Source of the DNA: Diphasiastrum complanatum
Taxonomy: Eukaryota; Streptophyta; Lycopodiopsida; Lycopodiales; Lycopodiaceae
DNA: 64,000 nt
Assembly: GCA_029204225.1 (NCBI GenBank)
Contig: CM055100.1
Location: 19,260,341-19,324,340, forward strand
Direction of reading: 5' to 3'
The notes beneath the pieces were generated by a model, which was given only the letters and a program-made list of their open reading frames with translations, searched no databases and was not told where the DNA came from. Made by a program: the position numbers and the translations under genes. Within the stretch, counting starts at the first letter, position 1. Each line of letters begins with the position of its first letter. Shown here piece after piece: positions 1 through 11,259 of the stretch.

Positions 1-118
1 AGAGAGAAAAAGAAACGTTTTTTTTATGCAGCATACAGCTAGCCAGGAGTGCGAGAAAGAGAGAGAGAGACGCCTAAAGGAGGGACAGAGACTCAGAGTG
101 CGACAGAGCAGAGGAAAG

Positions 119-160
<42 letters not shown>

Positions 161-190
161 TCAGCGAGGGAGGGAGTAAATTTTTTTTAG
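1..190. repeat. GA-rich simple repeat tract
   Basis: Runs of GA/AG, the longest a pure (GA)n from about 122 to 158, lie in purine-rich sequence and are followed by a T-run at 181-190. The same order (GA array, T-run, gtaggtagtgtgacac motif, ctcactaaaatat motif) recurs at 678-835, so this is the first of two related modules. No gene is seen. Confidence 0.85.
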
Positions 191-387
191 CTTTTTTGAA
201 CGTTGGAAGGGAACGTAGGTAGCTAGTGTGACAAGGGATTGTAGGTACGTAGTGGGCTGCACTCTTTCACTAAAATATATTTAAAAGATACTAGTGAAGT
301 GTGCCCGTTGATGGCGGGGGATCAATGGTGTGTGTGTGTGCGTGCGTGCGCGCGATGTAGAGAGAGGGAGAGAGAGAGAGAGAGCGC

Positions 388-675
388 GCCTTCCCTACGC
401 CTTCCCTACGCCCCCTCCCTTACGCACCTCCCTACGCGCCTGCCCTTTCGCCCGCCATTGTGCGCCCTCCCCACACTCCCTCCATGTGCCCTCCCTACAC
501 GCTCCCGACACGCCCTCCCCGAGTGCTCTCCTCGCGCATTCTCCCTACACACCCTCCCTTGCGCACCTCCCTGCGCCCTCCCCGAGTGCCCGCCCTTGCG
601 CCCTCCCTGTGCCCCCTACACCCTCCCGGCGCACCCCCCCCCCCCCCCGAGCCCTCCTTACGCGAGTGCCCTCCC

Positions 676-680
<5 letters not shown>
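388..680. repeat. CCCTCCCTACGC-type degenerate minisatellite
   Basis: An imperfect tandem array of roughly 10-12-base pyrimidine-rich units (variants of CCCTCCCTACGC). It is bounded by (GA)n arrays at about 361-384 and 678-715. The overlapping long open frames are low-complexity Pro/Ser/Leu translations of this array in several frames at once and are not credible genes. Confidence 0.8.

Positions 681-715
<35 letters not shown>
678..715. repeat. (GA)n microsatellite
   Basis: An uninterrupted GA dinucleotide array that closes the minisatellite and precedes a T-run. Confidence 0.95.
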
Positions 716-717
<2 letters not shown>

Positions 718-737
718 TTTTTTTTTAAAACATTGAA

Positions 738-805
738 AGGTAGGTAGTGTGACACGGGTTAGGTAGGTAGTGTGACACATGTAGGTTAGGTAGGTAGTGT
801 GACAC
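738..805. repeat. Three tandem copies of AGGTAGGTAGTGTGACAC
   Basis: The 18-base core occurs at 738-755, 761-778 and 788-805 with short spacers. A diverged version lies at about 213-250. Both places are followed by a ctcactaaaatat-like motif, which supports a segmental duplication of the whole module. Confidence 0.85.
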
Positions 806-849
806 ATGTATGGATACATTCTCTCACTAAAATATCTTCAATATAAAAG

Positions 850-2294
850 AATGATGGTGATATATATATATTTATTTATTTATTTATTTACTTATTTATA
901 TTTAAACTTTTAATATTATTTGAACTTCAAAATGTATATATTAAAAATATGGGTGGGTTGGCAACTTGGCCCATTAAACTTCAACTTCAAGCTTTGAAAC
1001 TTTGGGCCACAAGCTCTCCAATGGCTAGTGAGAAAGGTCTTTGAAGTTTGAAGTTTGTAAATCTTGATCTTCAATATCATTGTATTGTACCTTGACTCAT
1101 GACATTTAAATTAAGTTGTAGCCCGTAAAAAATATGGCTCAAAATTCAAAATAAATTGTAGCCCGTCAAAAATATGGCTCAAAAATAGCCTCCAGCCATA
1201 TGGATGTATAATTTTCTAGTTAGTATTTCTAATACCTAATATCTTTCATTGTTTTTTGAACATTCTAGGCTATGGTTTTTTGTAAGAAAACCCAAAAGCA
1301 AAAAAGGGTCTTTCGAAAAGTTATCGGTAATGTTAATTTTGCATTTCCTACTAATGTTGACCTTCTTCCCCTACTTCCATGTGACTAATCCACAAGGACA
1401 ACTTCATCAACACCATTAAAGATCTATTGTTAGTACCTATTGCAAAATGGCATAGTAGACATGCAGAAAAGGAGACATGAAAAACTAAGTCTTTTGTGAT
1501 GGCACCCCAATGTTATTGCACAAAGGATAGTTTAGAAGGATATATTTTGCTAAAGCATTCACATGCACGTATAAAATGATTTCCTTTGGCTACAATAAAT
1601 GGCACCACCACTCTCTCTCTTTTGTTACTTTATCAACATAGAGGACAACGTCTTTTTCAGGAGGGGGGAGTCAAAACAACCTTGGCACTTGGGCCCTTGT
1701 TATTATCAATCAAAGTAGCGCTAGCAAACCATGAATTGCGGTTCGAACAACGAATCGATCCAATTTTGAAATGGGTGGAAACAATAATCGGTATCAACTG
1801 CTAACAGCTAAACTATAAATCCTAATCTGCCAGAACAAGGATCAGTTGTTGCATTCGAAGCATGGATGTTCAAACTTTTAGCACACCTTACTAATGCAAG
1901 AGAGGTGTACCTTTCCATGTGTTTCATATGTGATTTGGCCATCCAGTTCAACCTGTTGATAGTGTCATCCATGTCTGCCACACTGAAGGATAAGAATGAT
2001 GAATTATTGCTTTCCGCCTTGAAATCACTGCATTATTAGCCAAAAGTTCATCCAATTTCTCGATGTGATATCAACAAAAATCAACGAAAAAAAATTGATT
2101 TTTGGGCTGCGAAAAGGAATATGATCAAAACCCTAACTAAACCCTGACATGGGAGCCTCCATGAGGGCAATTTCGGAGGGGCCAGAGGCAAGCTCCACCC
2201 ATCTGAGAGTGCAGACTGTGACGGCAAGGCCAAGGCCGTGAGCAGCTCTAGGGGCGTCTGTGTGAAGTTGCACTATGTATCTTAGAGATGCCAT

Positions 2295-2295
<1 letters not shown>
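850..2295. other. No gene recognised; AT-rich sequence with a (TTTA)n run
   Basis: A TA/TTTA microsatellite lies at about 860-900. A short duplicated phrase (gtagcccgtaaaaaatatggctcaa and its near copy) occurs at about 1120-1180. No coherent coding frame, RNA gene or element terminus is recognised in the rest. Confidence 0.5.

Positions 2296-2373
<78 letters not shown>
2296..2373. repeat. (CT)n microsatellite
   Basis: About 39 CT dinucleotides in a row. The upstream sequence lacks the hairpin seen before the LINE and SINE (CT)n tails further along, so this array is not called a retroposon tail. Confidence 0.95.
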
Positions 2374-2379
<6 letters not shown>

Positions 2380-2605
2380 CTCTATCTCTTCTCTGCTTCT
2401 CTTCCCATTTCACCTAAAATCATGTTGAATGCTAGTTTAGTGGAATGGAGTTAGTGGGAGTAGTGGTAAAGGTGAGTAGAGTTAGGGGAAAAAGTAGAGA
2501 TCAATTAAAAATAGTATCTTAGCATAGTTAGGCTTCTATTCAAGTGTTCTAACCCTATTTGACAGGCGGAAGGGCTGCTCACCGACTAAAATCTACACCC
2601 TACAG

Positions 2606-2623
2606 TGGTGTCGTTGCCGGAGA
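2606..2623 (+). other. tRNA-Asp-type primer binding site after an LTR end
   Basis: The 18-mer TGGTGTCGTTGCCGGAGA follows a possible LTR end (ccctaca, ending at 2604). It matches 15 of 18 bases of the tRNA-Asp-complementary site used by Athila/Tat-type gypsy elements. The LTR itself would lie upstream, but its start cannot be fixed. Confidence 0.5.
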
Positions 2624-2712
2624 TAGGCTTTCACTAACTAGTTTAGTTGCTTTTTTAGGGTGTTTTTAGGTGGATTTTGGATAGAGTTAGCTTGTTTTCT
2701 GTATTTTCTTGT

Positions 2713-2713
<1 letters not shown>

Positions 2714-2772
<59 letters not shown>
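2714..2772. repeat. (CT)n microsatellite
   Basis: An uninterrupted CT array about 90 bases after the putative primer binding site, in what would be the leader of the gypsy remnant. The Leu/Ser-only frame across it is a repeat artefact. Confidence 0.95.
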
Positions 2773-2775
<3 letters not shown>

Positions 2776-3344
2776 GTATCATTATTATTCTATCTTGAAA
2801 CCTAACCCTCACTGCAGTCTACCTTCAAAAAATCCCAACAAAAAGACTTCAAAATCCAAGCTGATTATATAGCTTCACCTATCTCACAAACACTCCTAGT
2901 CGTCTACGATCCTAGCAGATTGCTACAATAGAGCAATCGTCTTGCGCTACAATAAATTTTAGGCTTGCATTCATCTTAACACTCTAAACAAAATCCAGCT
3001 CTAGGATCACATTGTAAATACAATGATCTGGCAGACTGAGCTAAGCTTATTGCGATCAATCGCGTTTCGAGTGATAAGAGATAGAACGTGTTGCTTGTAT
3101 ATTACAATGAAAGCTTGAACAACACTAAATGCATTACATCCTGAAAATTGAGGCGTAACTTGGAGGCTCGATATCATTCGCTTTGTTGGCGGAGCATCAC
3201 GTAGAGTGCATGATTAAAATGTATTTATACACTATGTCCATGTAGTTTATTACAATAAATGCTTTACATCTAACTAAAGACTTTGTTGTGCTTAGAAGGT
3301 ATTTGACTTATAATGACAGCTATACATAAGTCAGATTTATCAGT

Positions 3345-3600
3345 CAGACGAGATAGATGACTTGAAGTCATTGAGGAAGTCAAATGAGTCAATTGACTCG
3401 ATCATCGAAGTTTGAATCGTCGAAGTGGATGGCTTAGTTGTCAAAGTAGCTAAATAAGTCGTTCGGACATTTCGATGACTTCGGTCGTCGAGTGACTTGA
3501 TGGTCGAAGAAGTCGGACACTTCGAATAGAAGTAGTTGAGTCTATCGCTCGTCGAAGTAGTCGGATAAGTCAGACACTTCAAATAACTTCGATGGCTTGC
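3345..3600. repeat. Degenerate TCGAAGTAGTCGGA-type repeat cluster
   Basis: Variants of 'tcggacacttcgaata' recur roughly every 50-60 bases (near 3462, 3511 and 3571), separated by gtcgaag/agtcg words. The flank 2773-3344 shows nothing recognisable. Confidence 0.55.
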
Positions 3601-4358
3601 GTTGATGGAGCCATGTCCACCATTGGAGGGTTTGTGGATCCCAAGGCAACCCTAACCCTAACTAGTAAGTGAGAGGGATTTGGCACCCTACGTGTGTAAG
3701 TCCAACCCAATGATCACATAGAGATTTGATTAATTAGAAAGCCAATAAAAGGATATTATGCAGGACTTCTAATGTCGCAGGGCCTAAAAGTCAAGTTAGT
3801 GAATAAAGTAGGGGTTCCCACCAAAAATCATTTTCAAATTGGGTCCTCCAATTAATGAATGGGTTCCCTCCATTATTTGATTACTTGGGTTTAGATTAGC
3901 CAATAGGAATTGGGGCGCAATCTCCTCAATTTCCAATATAAGTAGCAATTTTGAATCATTGTACATGTTCTCTTTTCATTTCAAAACAAGCATATTGGCC
4001 CTCTTATGGAATGGATGTGAAATGTCCTTACTCTCTATCTTTTTTCCTCCATCTTTCATGCTTTCTTTGTGGTTGTTAATTGTTGGATTTGATTATCGTT
4101 GGATTTGCTAATTCTTATGCTTTTTGTGAGAGAGAAAGGGAGAGAGGGTAGGGTAAGCTATCATCTTTGTGGATCTAGTGTTAATGGATCTAAGGTTAAT
4201 GCTTAGTGTTAATTGTGGATCATCAATGCATGCTAGATTTTGATCTATGCTATCGCTCTCATGGGATCGAACCTCCGCATGACATCTAACCTCGTCTCCT
4301 TGATGCTTGGGTGTTTGGATCGTGGGTTGAGGCTAGGGTAGGAAATATCCCCACAACA
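3600..4358 (+). repeat. Probable LTR of an Athila/Tat-like gypsy element
   Basis: The block ends in ccacaaca (4358), three to four bases before a tRNA-Asp-like primer site. It contains a CCAAT word at 3900-3904 and a TATAAGTA box at 3937-3944, the arrangement of an LTR promoter. The 5' boundary is a guess; no second LTR or TG start was identified, so only the 3' end is supported. Confidence 0.4.
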
Positions 4359-4362
4359 ATTT

Positions 4363-4380
4363 TGGCATCGTTGCAGAGGA
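4363..4380 (+). other. tRNA-Asp-type primer binding site (degenerate)
   Basis: TGGCATCGTTGCAGAGGA matches 14 of 18 bases of the canonical tRNA-Asp-complementary site of Athila-like elements and follows an LTR-like CA end. The 4381-5369 stretch downstream should be element leader or deletion scar; no gag or pol motif was found in it. Confidence 0.45.
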
Positions 4381-5369
4381 GCTACACCAATTAATCAATT
4401 TGCAGCATGTTTGGATGGATGTTAGCTTGCATTAGGCATCTTGTTTTGGCATAAGTAGGGTTAAAATTGCATTTTAGAGTTAGATTGAGAGTGATTTTAC
4501 TTGATTTGAGTGGATCTTCTTGTTTGAAATCTAATCTGATTGTTGAGCAGGGGAAGCTTTTTAGGTCACCAATCAGAGAAAACAACAAAAATCAGTCATC
4601 TTTGTCAGATTTGAGCAAAAACGAGACAAAATCATCATCATATCTGATAACTTTTTATCTTCTTACAAGAAACCTTTGTCGAGTTGCAGGATGCTTCGGT
4701 TTCACTCACAAAACCTTCAGATTGAAGGGCGAAGGTTAATTCCCAGTAGATTTGCAAAAACATCAAAAAAACCACCAAAAAACCACCAAAACCCTTGAAA
4801 ATACAGAAAAGAACTTTCACTCGATTCACTGTGCATAGGTGTGATTATCTACTGCCAGGTCGACGAAGAATAATACCAAAAATAGTTTATTGTTAGGTTT
4901 GGATGTCTTATCGAGATCGTAAGTGATCGCGGAACACACTTTGTGAATGAAACGATAAAGTGTCTGTTTGAAAATAATTCGAGTGTCTAATGTCGGAAAT
5001 CTTTTTGTGCATGGCAGAATAAACTATCTTCTTCTTTCACAATGCATGACTACACCTATCAATTTCAAACAAAAGAATAGTGATAGAAATTATGTTTGAT
5101 CTTATAGTAATTGACTTTGAAATCATCAGTACTACAGTGATTATGTAGCCAAACAATAAAGCATTGAATTATCAAACAAATAATTTGTCGTGAAACATTC
5201 GCGAATTAGTCGCGAATCACAAGACAAATAATTAGTCGCAAAGAACTCCAGAAAACACATACATTATGAGACGAAGCTGAACGCAATAAAAGATAATATT
5301 GATTCATTATGAAAACATAATAGAAGTAAATGAGTACAATAAGTTGCGGATCGAAGCCGCGTAATCTTT

Positions 5370-7552
5370 GAAGTTTGAGTCTTGAATACCATGATCTAGG
5401 TGCTTGCTTCAAGCCATAAAGACTTCTAAATAGCAAACACACCTTAGATCTATCCCTGATAAATCCTTGAGGCTGTTCCATGTATATCTCCTCCTCAAGA
5501 TAGCCATTCAAAAAAGCGTTGGAGACATCAAGTTGAAATAATTTCCACTTAAAAAATAAGGCAAGAGAGATCATGATTTTTATTGTCACCATCTTTGCTA
5601 TAGGAGCAAAGGTTTCTACATAGTCAAGGCCATATATCTGTGCAAAGCCTTTAGCACATAATCTTGTCTTTGTACTTGTTGATGGAGCCATCATGATTGT
5701 ACTTGATCTTGAACATCCACTTGCATCCAATGATATGCATGTTACGTGGTGGATCCACTAGCTCCCATGTGTGGTTGGTGATCAAGACATCATATTCAAT
5801 CTTCATGGCCTCATACCACTCCTTGGTATTGAGGGCTTCTTGGACATCTTTGGGCTCCTCGTGAGAAACAAAACAAGCATAAGTGGAATCAAGATCCACT
5901 TGTTTTCCTTTGTCATCATAAGTGAGCCTCTTGGGCTCGGATCTCTCCCTCATGGATCTTCTAGGAGTGAAAATCCGAGGACTTCCATCTTCAAATCTCG
6001 ACTCCTCCATATGTTGATTGTCTTCAATAACAAAAGGTGATAGATTTTGAGGTTGCTTGATCTCGGCCCCTCCAAGATTGGACTTTTCTTCTTCATGAAA
6101 AACTACATCTCTACTATCAATTACTTTAGAAGTAGAAAGCATGTAGATTCGATAGGCTTTCTTGTTGGATGAATATCCAACCATTACTCCTTTGCTTGCA
6201 CAAGGATCATCCTTCTTTCTTGTTTCCAAGGGAATATGGACAAAGCATATGCATCCAAATACTCTAAGGTGATCAACCTTAGGTTTCTTCACATAAGGTG
6301 CTTCATATGGTGACTTTCCTCCAAGTGCAACATGAGGGAGTCGATTGCAAAGATAGTTTGAACAATTGATGGCCTCACCCCAAAAGTCTTTTGGCAAGGA
6401 TGCCTCAATTCTAATGGTTTTGGCACATTCACCCAATGTTCTATTCATTCTTTCACCCACCCCATTTTGAGATGGTGTATATGCACAAGAAAACTCCCTT
6501 TTAATGCCTTCAAGCTCACAATAATCATGAAATTTATTGATGTTTTTCTTGTTCTTCTTGCATGTGGAAGCTTAAGAGGACTCATCCTCTTCTCCTTTCT
6601 CCTTGGAAATAAGATTGTTCTTGCTTGAAGAGGATTGGTGTTGATTCTATACTCACCACCCTTATCTGACCTGAGAGTCTTTAACCTCTTTCTTGTGTGG
6701 TTTTCCACCATAGGTTTCCACTGTTTGAAGTATTTGAACGCTTCAGATTTCAGTTTCAAAAAATAGACCCATACCTTCCGAGAGAAATCATCTACGAAGG
6801 TCATGAGATAGTATGCCCCCCCCTGCTGATTTGACCTGCATGGGACCACATAAATCTGAATGCACAAGTTCAAAAATGCCCTTGGCCCTGGTAGCTTTCT
6901 CCTTTGGAAACTTTTTCCTCTGTTGCTTCCCTAATGCACAAGCCTCACATGTATCTGAAGAAGACTTAATGCTAGGAAGATCTACTACCATTTTGTGCCT
7001 GTTCAAAACTTGCAAACTTTTGTAACTCAAATGACCATATCTCTCATGCCAAAGCTTGTCCCGATTAGTATCTCTTGCAGACAAGGCCTCTTGGCTAGGA
7101 ATGGTTGTGAAAAGCTTGTAAAGACCTCCTTCTTGCATTCCCTTGGCTACCACTTTGAAGTTCTTCTCTTTGTCTTTTACCAAACATTTAGAATCATTAA
7201 ACTCTACCACCATATTATGTTTGGTAATGGCACCAACAGATAACGAGTTCTTAGCCAACCCTGGTACATGCAACACACTTTTAATTTCCTTCACCTCACC
7301 TGATGATAGCTGTATTGCAACTGTACCTTTGCCCCTCACCATACGTGTAGAATTATCTCCAAGGCAAACATGCTGGCCATCTTCTGTCTCCTCATAGGTG
7401 CTGAACCAATCTCTATGAGGTGTCATGTGCTTTGAGGCTCCAGAATCAATGTATCATCCACCAAATGTGGATTCAGATGATAGGGCTGCGGTGAATAGCT
7501 CAAGCACACCAGATTGTTCCTCCTCTGCAACTTTGTCAACAAAGTGACTCTG
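5370..7552 (-). pseudogene. Copia-1 pol remnant (protease, integrase, partial RT)
   Basis: The minus-strand reading continues from gag through two in-frame stops. One of these probably replaces a Trp just before the protease motif DSGASKHM (about 7432-7455). Next come the integrase zinc region (HERYGHLS...CEACALGK, about 7090-6900), the integrase core ([15 protein letters not shown]) and the RT start with CKWMFKIK and AFLNGYLEEEIYMEQPQGF (about 5720-5450). Frames change near 6830, 6455 and 5690, so no polyprotein can be made. RT lacks its YVDD active-site block because the element is cut off first. The orientation is the same as the host exonuclease gene but lies downstream of its last exon. 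Confidence 0.85.
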
Positions 7553-8392
7553 CTAGTTCTTTCCCTTCTTCTGATCACTTTGCTTCTTCCTGCATTCAAA
7601 AGCAAAATGCCCATACTTACCACAATAGTTGCAGTTGCCCTTCCTCTTGGGTGTAGATGAGGAATTGGTGCTTGACTCCTCTCCAACCTGTAACTTGGAC
7701 ACCTGCTGCTCCAAGCTTTGCTTTGAGTTCTTCTTTTTGCCTTTGCCTTTCTTCTGAAAGTTTTGTTTCTTCTTAGAAGCAAATGCAAGCTCTGGATTAT
7801 CTTCCCTTTCAGAAAGATTCTTCCTTCTCATCTCCTCCTGTAAAAGAAGACCACATAACTCCCCAAAGGTTGGGAGTTTCTCCCTAGCAGAAAGGGACAT
7901 CACATAGTCTTGATAGTTGAATGACAAGTTGTTCAAGACTATGGGAACAATACTCCTGTCACTTACTTTCTCTCCAACTGAAGCAAGCTGATCCAATAGG
8001 TCCTTGACCTTTGTAATATGATCACCAATTGTTGCACCTGCTTCCATCTTGAGAGTATGTAATCTGTTTTGCAAATACACCAGCTTGGCTGAATCCACTG
8101 TTTCAAACATAGACTTCAGAATTGTCCATGCATCAGCTGCATCCCTTGCATTGCAAATGTGAGGAATAATATTGTCCTTGACAGAAAGATTGATTATCCT
8201 ATGAGCTTTATGTCTCCTGCTCATGTAGTCCTTCAATTCAGGATCAGATGTTGGTACAGGTTCTGTACCTGTCATGACCTCCCAGCAATTCTTATCCATC
8301 AAGATATTGGCTATCTTGAACTTCCACACTCTGTAGTTTGTGCCATCTAGTTTGCTAGATTCACCCAGCAAACTCTCCCCAAGACTTGTCAT
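7553..8392 (-). CDS. Copia-1 Gag (open, 279 aa)
   Basis: Structural protein of the copia particle. The ATG at 8392 opens an uninterrupted 279-codon frame beginning MTSLGESLLGESSKLDGTNY, the usual copia Gag start with a KLDGTNYxxW motif. The centre matches the UBN2 Gag domain (MFETVDSAKLVYLQNRL, LLQEE). A basic Lys-rich stretch precedes one CCHC zinc knuckle, CNYCGKYGHFAFEC, near the C-terminus, for RNA binding. The stop at 7553-7555 is probably a mutation, because the protease motif follows in the same frame about 110 bases later. It is likely a relic of a formerly continuous Gag-Pol frame, although Gag itself is intact. Confidence 0.85.
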   Translation of the reverse strand: MTSLGESLLGESSKLDGTNYRVWKFKIANILMDKNCWEVMTGTEPVPTSDPELKDYMSRRHKAHRIINLSVKDNIIPHICNARDAADAWTILKSMFETVDSAKLVYLQNRLHTLKMEAGATIGDHITKVKDLLDQLASVGEKVSDRSIVPIVLNNLSFNYQDYVMSLSAREKLPTFGELCGLLLQEEMRRKNLSEREDNPELAFASKKKQNFQKKGKGKKKNSKQSLEQQVSKLQVGEESSTNSSSTPKRKGNCNYCGKYGHFAFECRKKQSDQKKGKN

Positions 8393-8849
8393 GCTAAAAT
8401 CTGTGCTTAAAACAGAAGCTCAACTTGAAAGAGATCAGAAAAGAACAGCTTCCAGCAACAAGGGTTTAACCCCAAACTAGGGTATGTAGCCATTTCAAGG
8501 CAACCCTTCAACTCCTGCTTTTGTCTTTGCCACTTGGTGTGGCCTCACTAGCACAAGCACTAGGCTCCACTGGAACAGAAACCAGAAGCCCCTACAGAAA
8601 GTGCGCCCTACTTTTGTGTAAGCTCCTCCAGAAAGACTCTCCAAAACTTAGCCAGATTTAGAAAGTTTTTGGATCATCCCACTCCCCTTGCCAATAGCTC
8701 TCCAACAATGCAAGACTCCACCTGATCTGACACCTGTAGATCAAATGCTCCGTCTTTCAAGATTGAGGTGCTTGTAGAAGATAAGAATCTTCTCAAGAAT
8801 CTAAGCACTGAAGTTTCTCTCACTCTCAGACTCACAGGCTAGACAACCT

Positions 8850-8861
8850 GCTCTGATACCA
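8850..8861 (-). other. Primer binding site of Copia-1 (initiator-Met tRNA)
   Basis: On the minus strand it reads TGGTATCAGAGC, the standard complement of plant initiator methionine tRNA. It directly abuts the LTR end (TG on the plus strand at 8862). Confidence 0.9.
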
Positions 8862-9235
8862 TGAAGATTTACAAGACCTAGCTATGGAGTATCTTAACTC
8901 AGATGCTAGATCGACTATGAAAGCTTGAGAAAACTTGGCTATGGAAATATCACACACAAGGAGAATTGCATGAGCATCTCACAAACTCAAAAAGTCTCAA
9001 GAAGAAATGAATTGCTGAAGAGAGAGAGAAGGGCGTGGGTCCTCCAAATCCCTTGTGAGGCAAGCACCTCCTTTACATGCATGGAAAGTCTAGGTGTCAA
9101 CCATAGGAGTGAGCTACTTGGCCAAGTGGGCCACTTGCACTAATTTACATAACTTAACAAAAGGGGGGGTCATGCATTTAATTAAAACATGCCCCATGAG
9201 TTATGTACAACTTAACTAATGGCTTGAGCACAGAG
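8862..9235 (-). repeat. 5' LTR of Copia-1 (outer end approximate)
   Basis: It begins on the plus strand with TGAAGATTTACAAG immediately after the primer site, as the CA-terminated 3' edge of an LTR should. No partner LTR or target duplication was found, so the high-coordinate end is set only by the start of the next coding remnant. Confidence 0.55.
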
Positions 9236-10752
9236 AGCCCCCATTGTATGAGGCAAATGAGCCAGTGTCAGAGGATGAGCATGATGAGGATGAGCCCATT
9301 CGGGTTGTGTTCGCCAGATCAGAACGGGATGAGGCATATGATACAGGTGTTGGGCACACGCCTAGAGCAGGGGTCACAGGTGCATCATGTGGTAGAGGTG
9401 GGACACATGCCACAGATTATACCGGGAGACGGGCAGGGCACACAGGGGGGGCCAATAGCATACCTACCTATGCCGACATGATGGAGGAGGCTCTTGATAG
9501 AGGGTAGAGTGATTTAGATGCCGGTCCGGCAGATGTTTGGATGCGTGCAGTACAGAGTCGGCCATTACTACGACAGCACACCAGAGGAGGCACCAAATGA
9601 CTTTGATTGCACAGATTGGGAGGCCATGCAGGGTCTACAGGTGCACATGATGAGGCACGGGATGAGGCTCGGGTTGATTCAGGGGTTGGTGCACATGATG
9701 ATTCAGAGGTTGGTGCACAGGATGATTTAGAAGCTGGTGCACAGGATGAGTCCTAGAGTCCAGAGCATTTGTATTCAAATGCCCAGCTGGACGACTTGGT
9801 TGCCACATTGGATTCAGAGGCCCAGCAGATGCCGAGTGTCAGGGCGCCCCCATCATCTCTTACCAGCATGCCATACACAGAGTCCCAGCCAAAGCAGCCG
9901 CATGAGGTGCCTACAGTTCCTCCAGCTCCTCAGAGAGTGTATGTGCATCGCACAGCTCCTCCAGTGCCACCGATGCCAATCAGGCCTGCAGCCCCTCCAT
10001 CGTCGTCCACTTCTGCAGCACCAGGTCTCCATGGCAGGCCACCATTTGTGCCCAGGTTTTCTCTCACAGCGCCCACATCCACAGTGGCTCCTCCAGCTGC
10101 TCCTCCAGTGGCAGCACCCACTCCACATCCTCATCCTTTGGCATCACCCCCTCCACTGGCTCCCCCTTTGGCAGCACCCAGGATGTACCAGTACTCGCCA
10201 CCACAGCGCCCCTTTCAGTACATATCGCCGATGTACTCGCCTCCTGCACAGCCAGTTCCTCCACCTGCAGCAGCCCCACGGACACATACTCCACGAGCTC
10301 ATCCTCCTCGCTCAGGTGCACAGGGAGTTCCCTCTTTTGCTTCCCTATCCCAGCCGGCCTCAGCTTGGGCCCAGCCTAGCCAGCCAAGTGATTTGCATGG
10401 GGGTGACGAGGCATTGACAGCTCCTCTTGTCCGCAAGAGACCAGGAAGGCCCAAGGGTGCACCGAACAAGAAAGGCAAGGCACAGAAACTGCCAGGGAGG
10501 AGAGGACGACCACGCAGGGCTCCAGGTACAGGTAGAGGTGCAGTATCACAGCCAATTGGAGCAGGTGTTGTTGGTTTGGCCTGCTTGGGGACTGATGCGA
10601 AGGCAGACTGGGATGATGCTAGTGACGAGTCCTCCTCCTTGGACACACAGCCCATGCCAGTTCCAGACAGGCAGAGATATCGGCTGCGAGAGTCAGCTAG
10701 GGGCCCTGAGTTGTCTCCAAAGCATTCGTCTGAGTCAGAGCCGGAGCATTGA
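9224..10752 (+). pseudogene. Broken gene for a Pro-rich protein with two AT-hooks
   Basis: Not recognised as a named family. The 5' part (9244-9507) reads as an acidic peptide (EDEHDEDEP near its start). A frame with stops and short tandem GGTTGGTGCACA-type duplications (about 9680-9745) leads, across a TAG near 9755, into a clean 327-codon frame (9769-10752). That frame has a long Pro/Ala/Ser-rich linker (residues about 25-215), then two AT-hook cores, KRPGRPKGAPNKK and GRRGRPRRAPG (residues about 222-255), and an acidic C-terminus. AT-hooks bind the minor groove of AT-rich DNA, so a DNA-binding role is likely. The breaks and the transposon-like repeats downstream suggest a gene from a DNA transposon, but a decayed host chromatin protein is not excluded. 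Confidence 0.55.
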
Positions 10753-11259
10753 TTGTGGCTCTGTTGTTTTAGTTTCAGTAGTTCGTCTCTAGCAGACGAT
10801 CTACCATTGTACTCAGATGATTTTTCACATTATATACAGTGTTTGGCCTACATTATTTGGTCCACATTGTGCGTATGTCGCTCTGTACATGTGATGCTGT
10901 ATTTTCAATTTTATGTGCGTGTGTGAATCCTATTTTCATTTAATTTCGTTTGAAGTGAATGCTAGCTTCACATATATGCACCTACATCATGAGCACAACA
11001 ATCACCCTTACACCCCAAACGACATTTCATAAACACATGTAATACATCTGCATTTAAAAAAATTACAGAGATTGCATCTTACATGACCAGACTCGCGTTG
11101 CACAAAAAACAACTATGTATATATTCAACTGTTGTATCAAGATAACATCACATATACTGTCATTTTTTTAAGCAGCCATCTAGTTATTTGCTGCACCATA
11201 AACTGCCGAAAACTACATAGCAACAGTCCGCCACATACGGCTGGACCTTATCTATTCTA
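10753..11259. other. No gene recognised
   Basis: AT-rich sequence between two facing coding remnants, probably the 3' untranslated sequences of both. No hairpin or element terminus was identified. Confidence 0.4.

Larger units (their letters stand above)
5370..9235 (-). mobile_element. Copia-1: decayed Ty1/copia retrotransposon
   Basis: Read on the minus strand, this is an LTR (8862 upward), an initiator-Met tRNA primer site, a leader, gag, protease, integrase and the first part of reverse transcriptase. The coding sequence stops resembling RT near 5370, just after the [11 protein letters not shown] block. The rest of RT, RNase H and the 3' LTR are missing. The outer LTR end near 9235 is approximate, placed where the next unrelated coding remnant begins. 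Confidence 0.85.

Noticed and set aside
299-736. Overlapping open frames of 72-145 codons
   Set aside because: They are translations of GA repeats and a pyrimidine minisatellite in several frames at once.
2296-2772. (CT)n arrays as further LINE or SINE tails
   Set aside because: Neither array is preceded by the GTACC/GGTAC hairpin or attaataaa.
2660-2872. Leu/Ser-rich 70-residue membrane-like ORF
   Set aside because: Most of it is the translated (CT)n array.
4391-4829. Overlapping ORFs of 63-90 codons
   Set aside because: No family motif and open on both strands; probably chance frames in retroelement leader.
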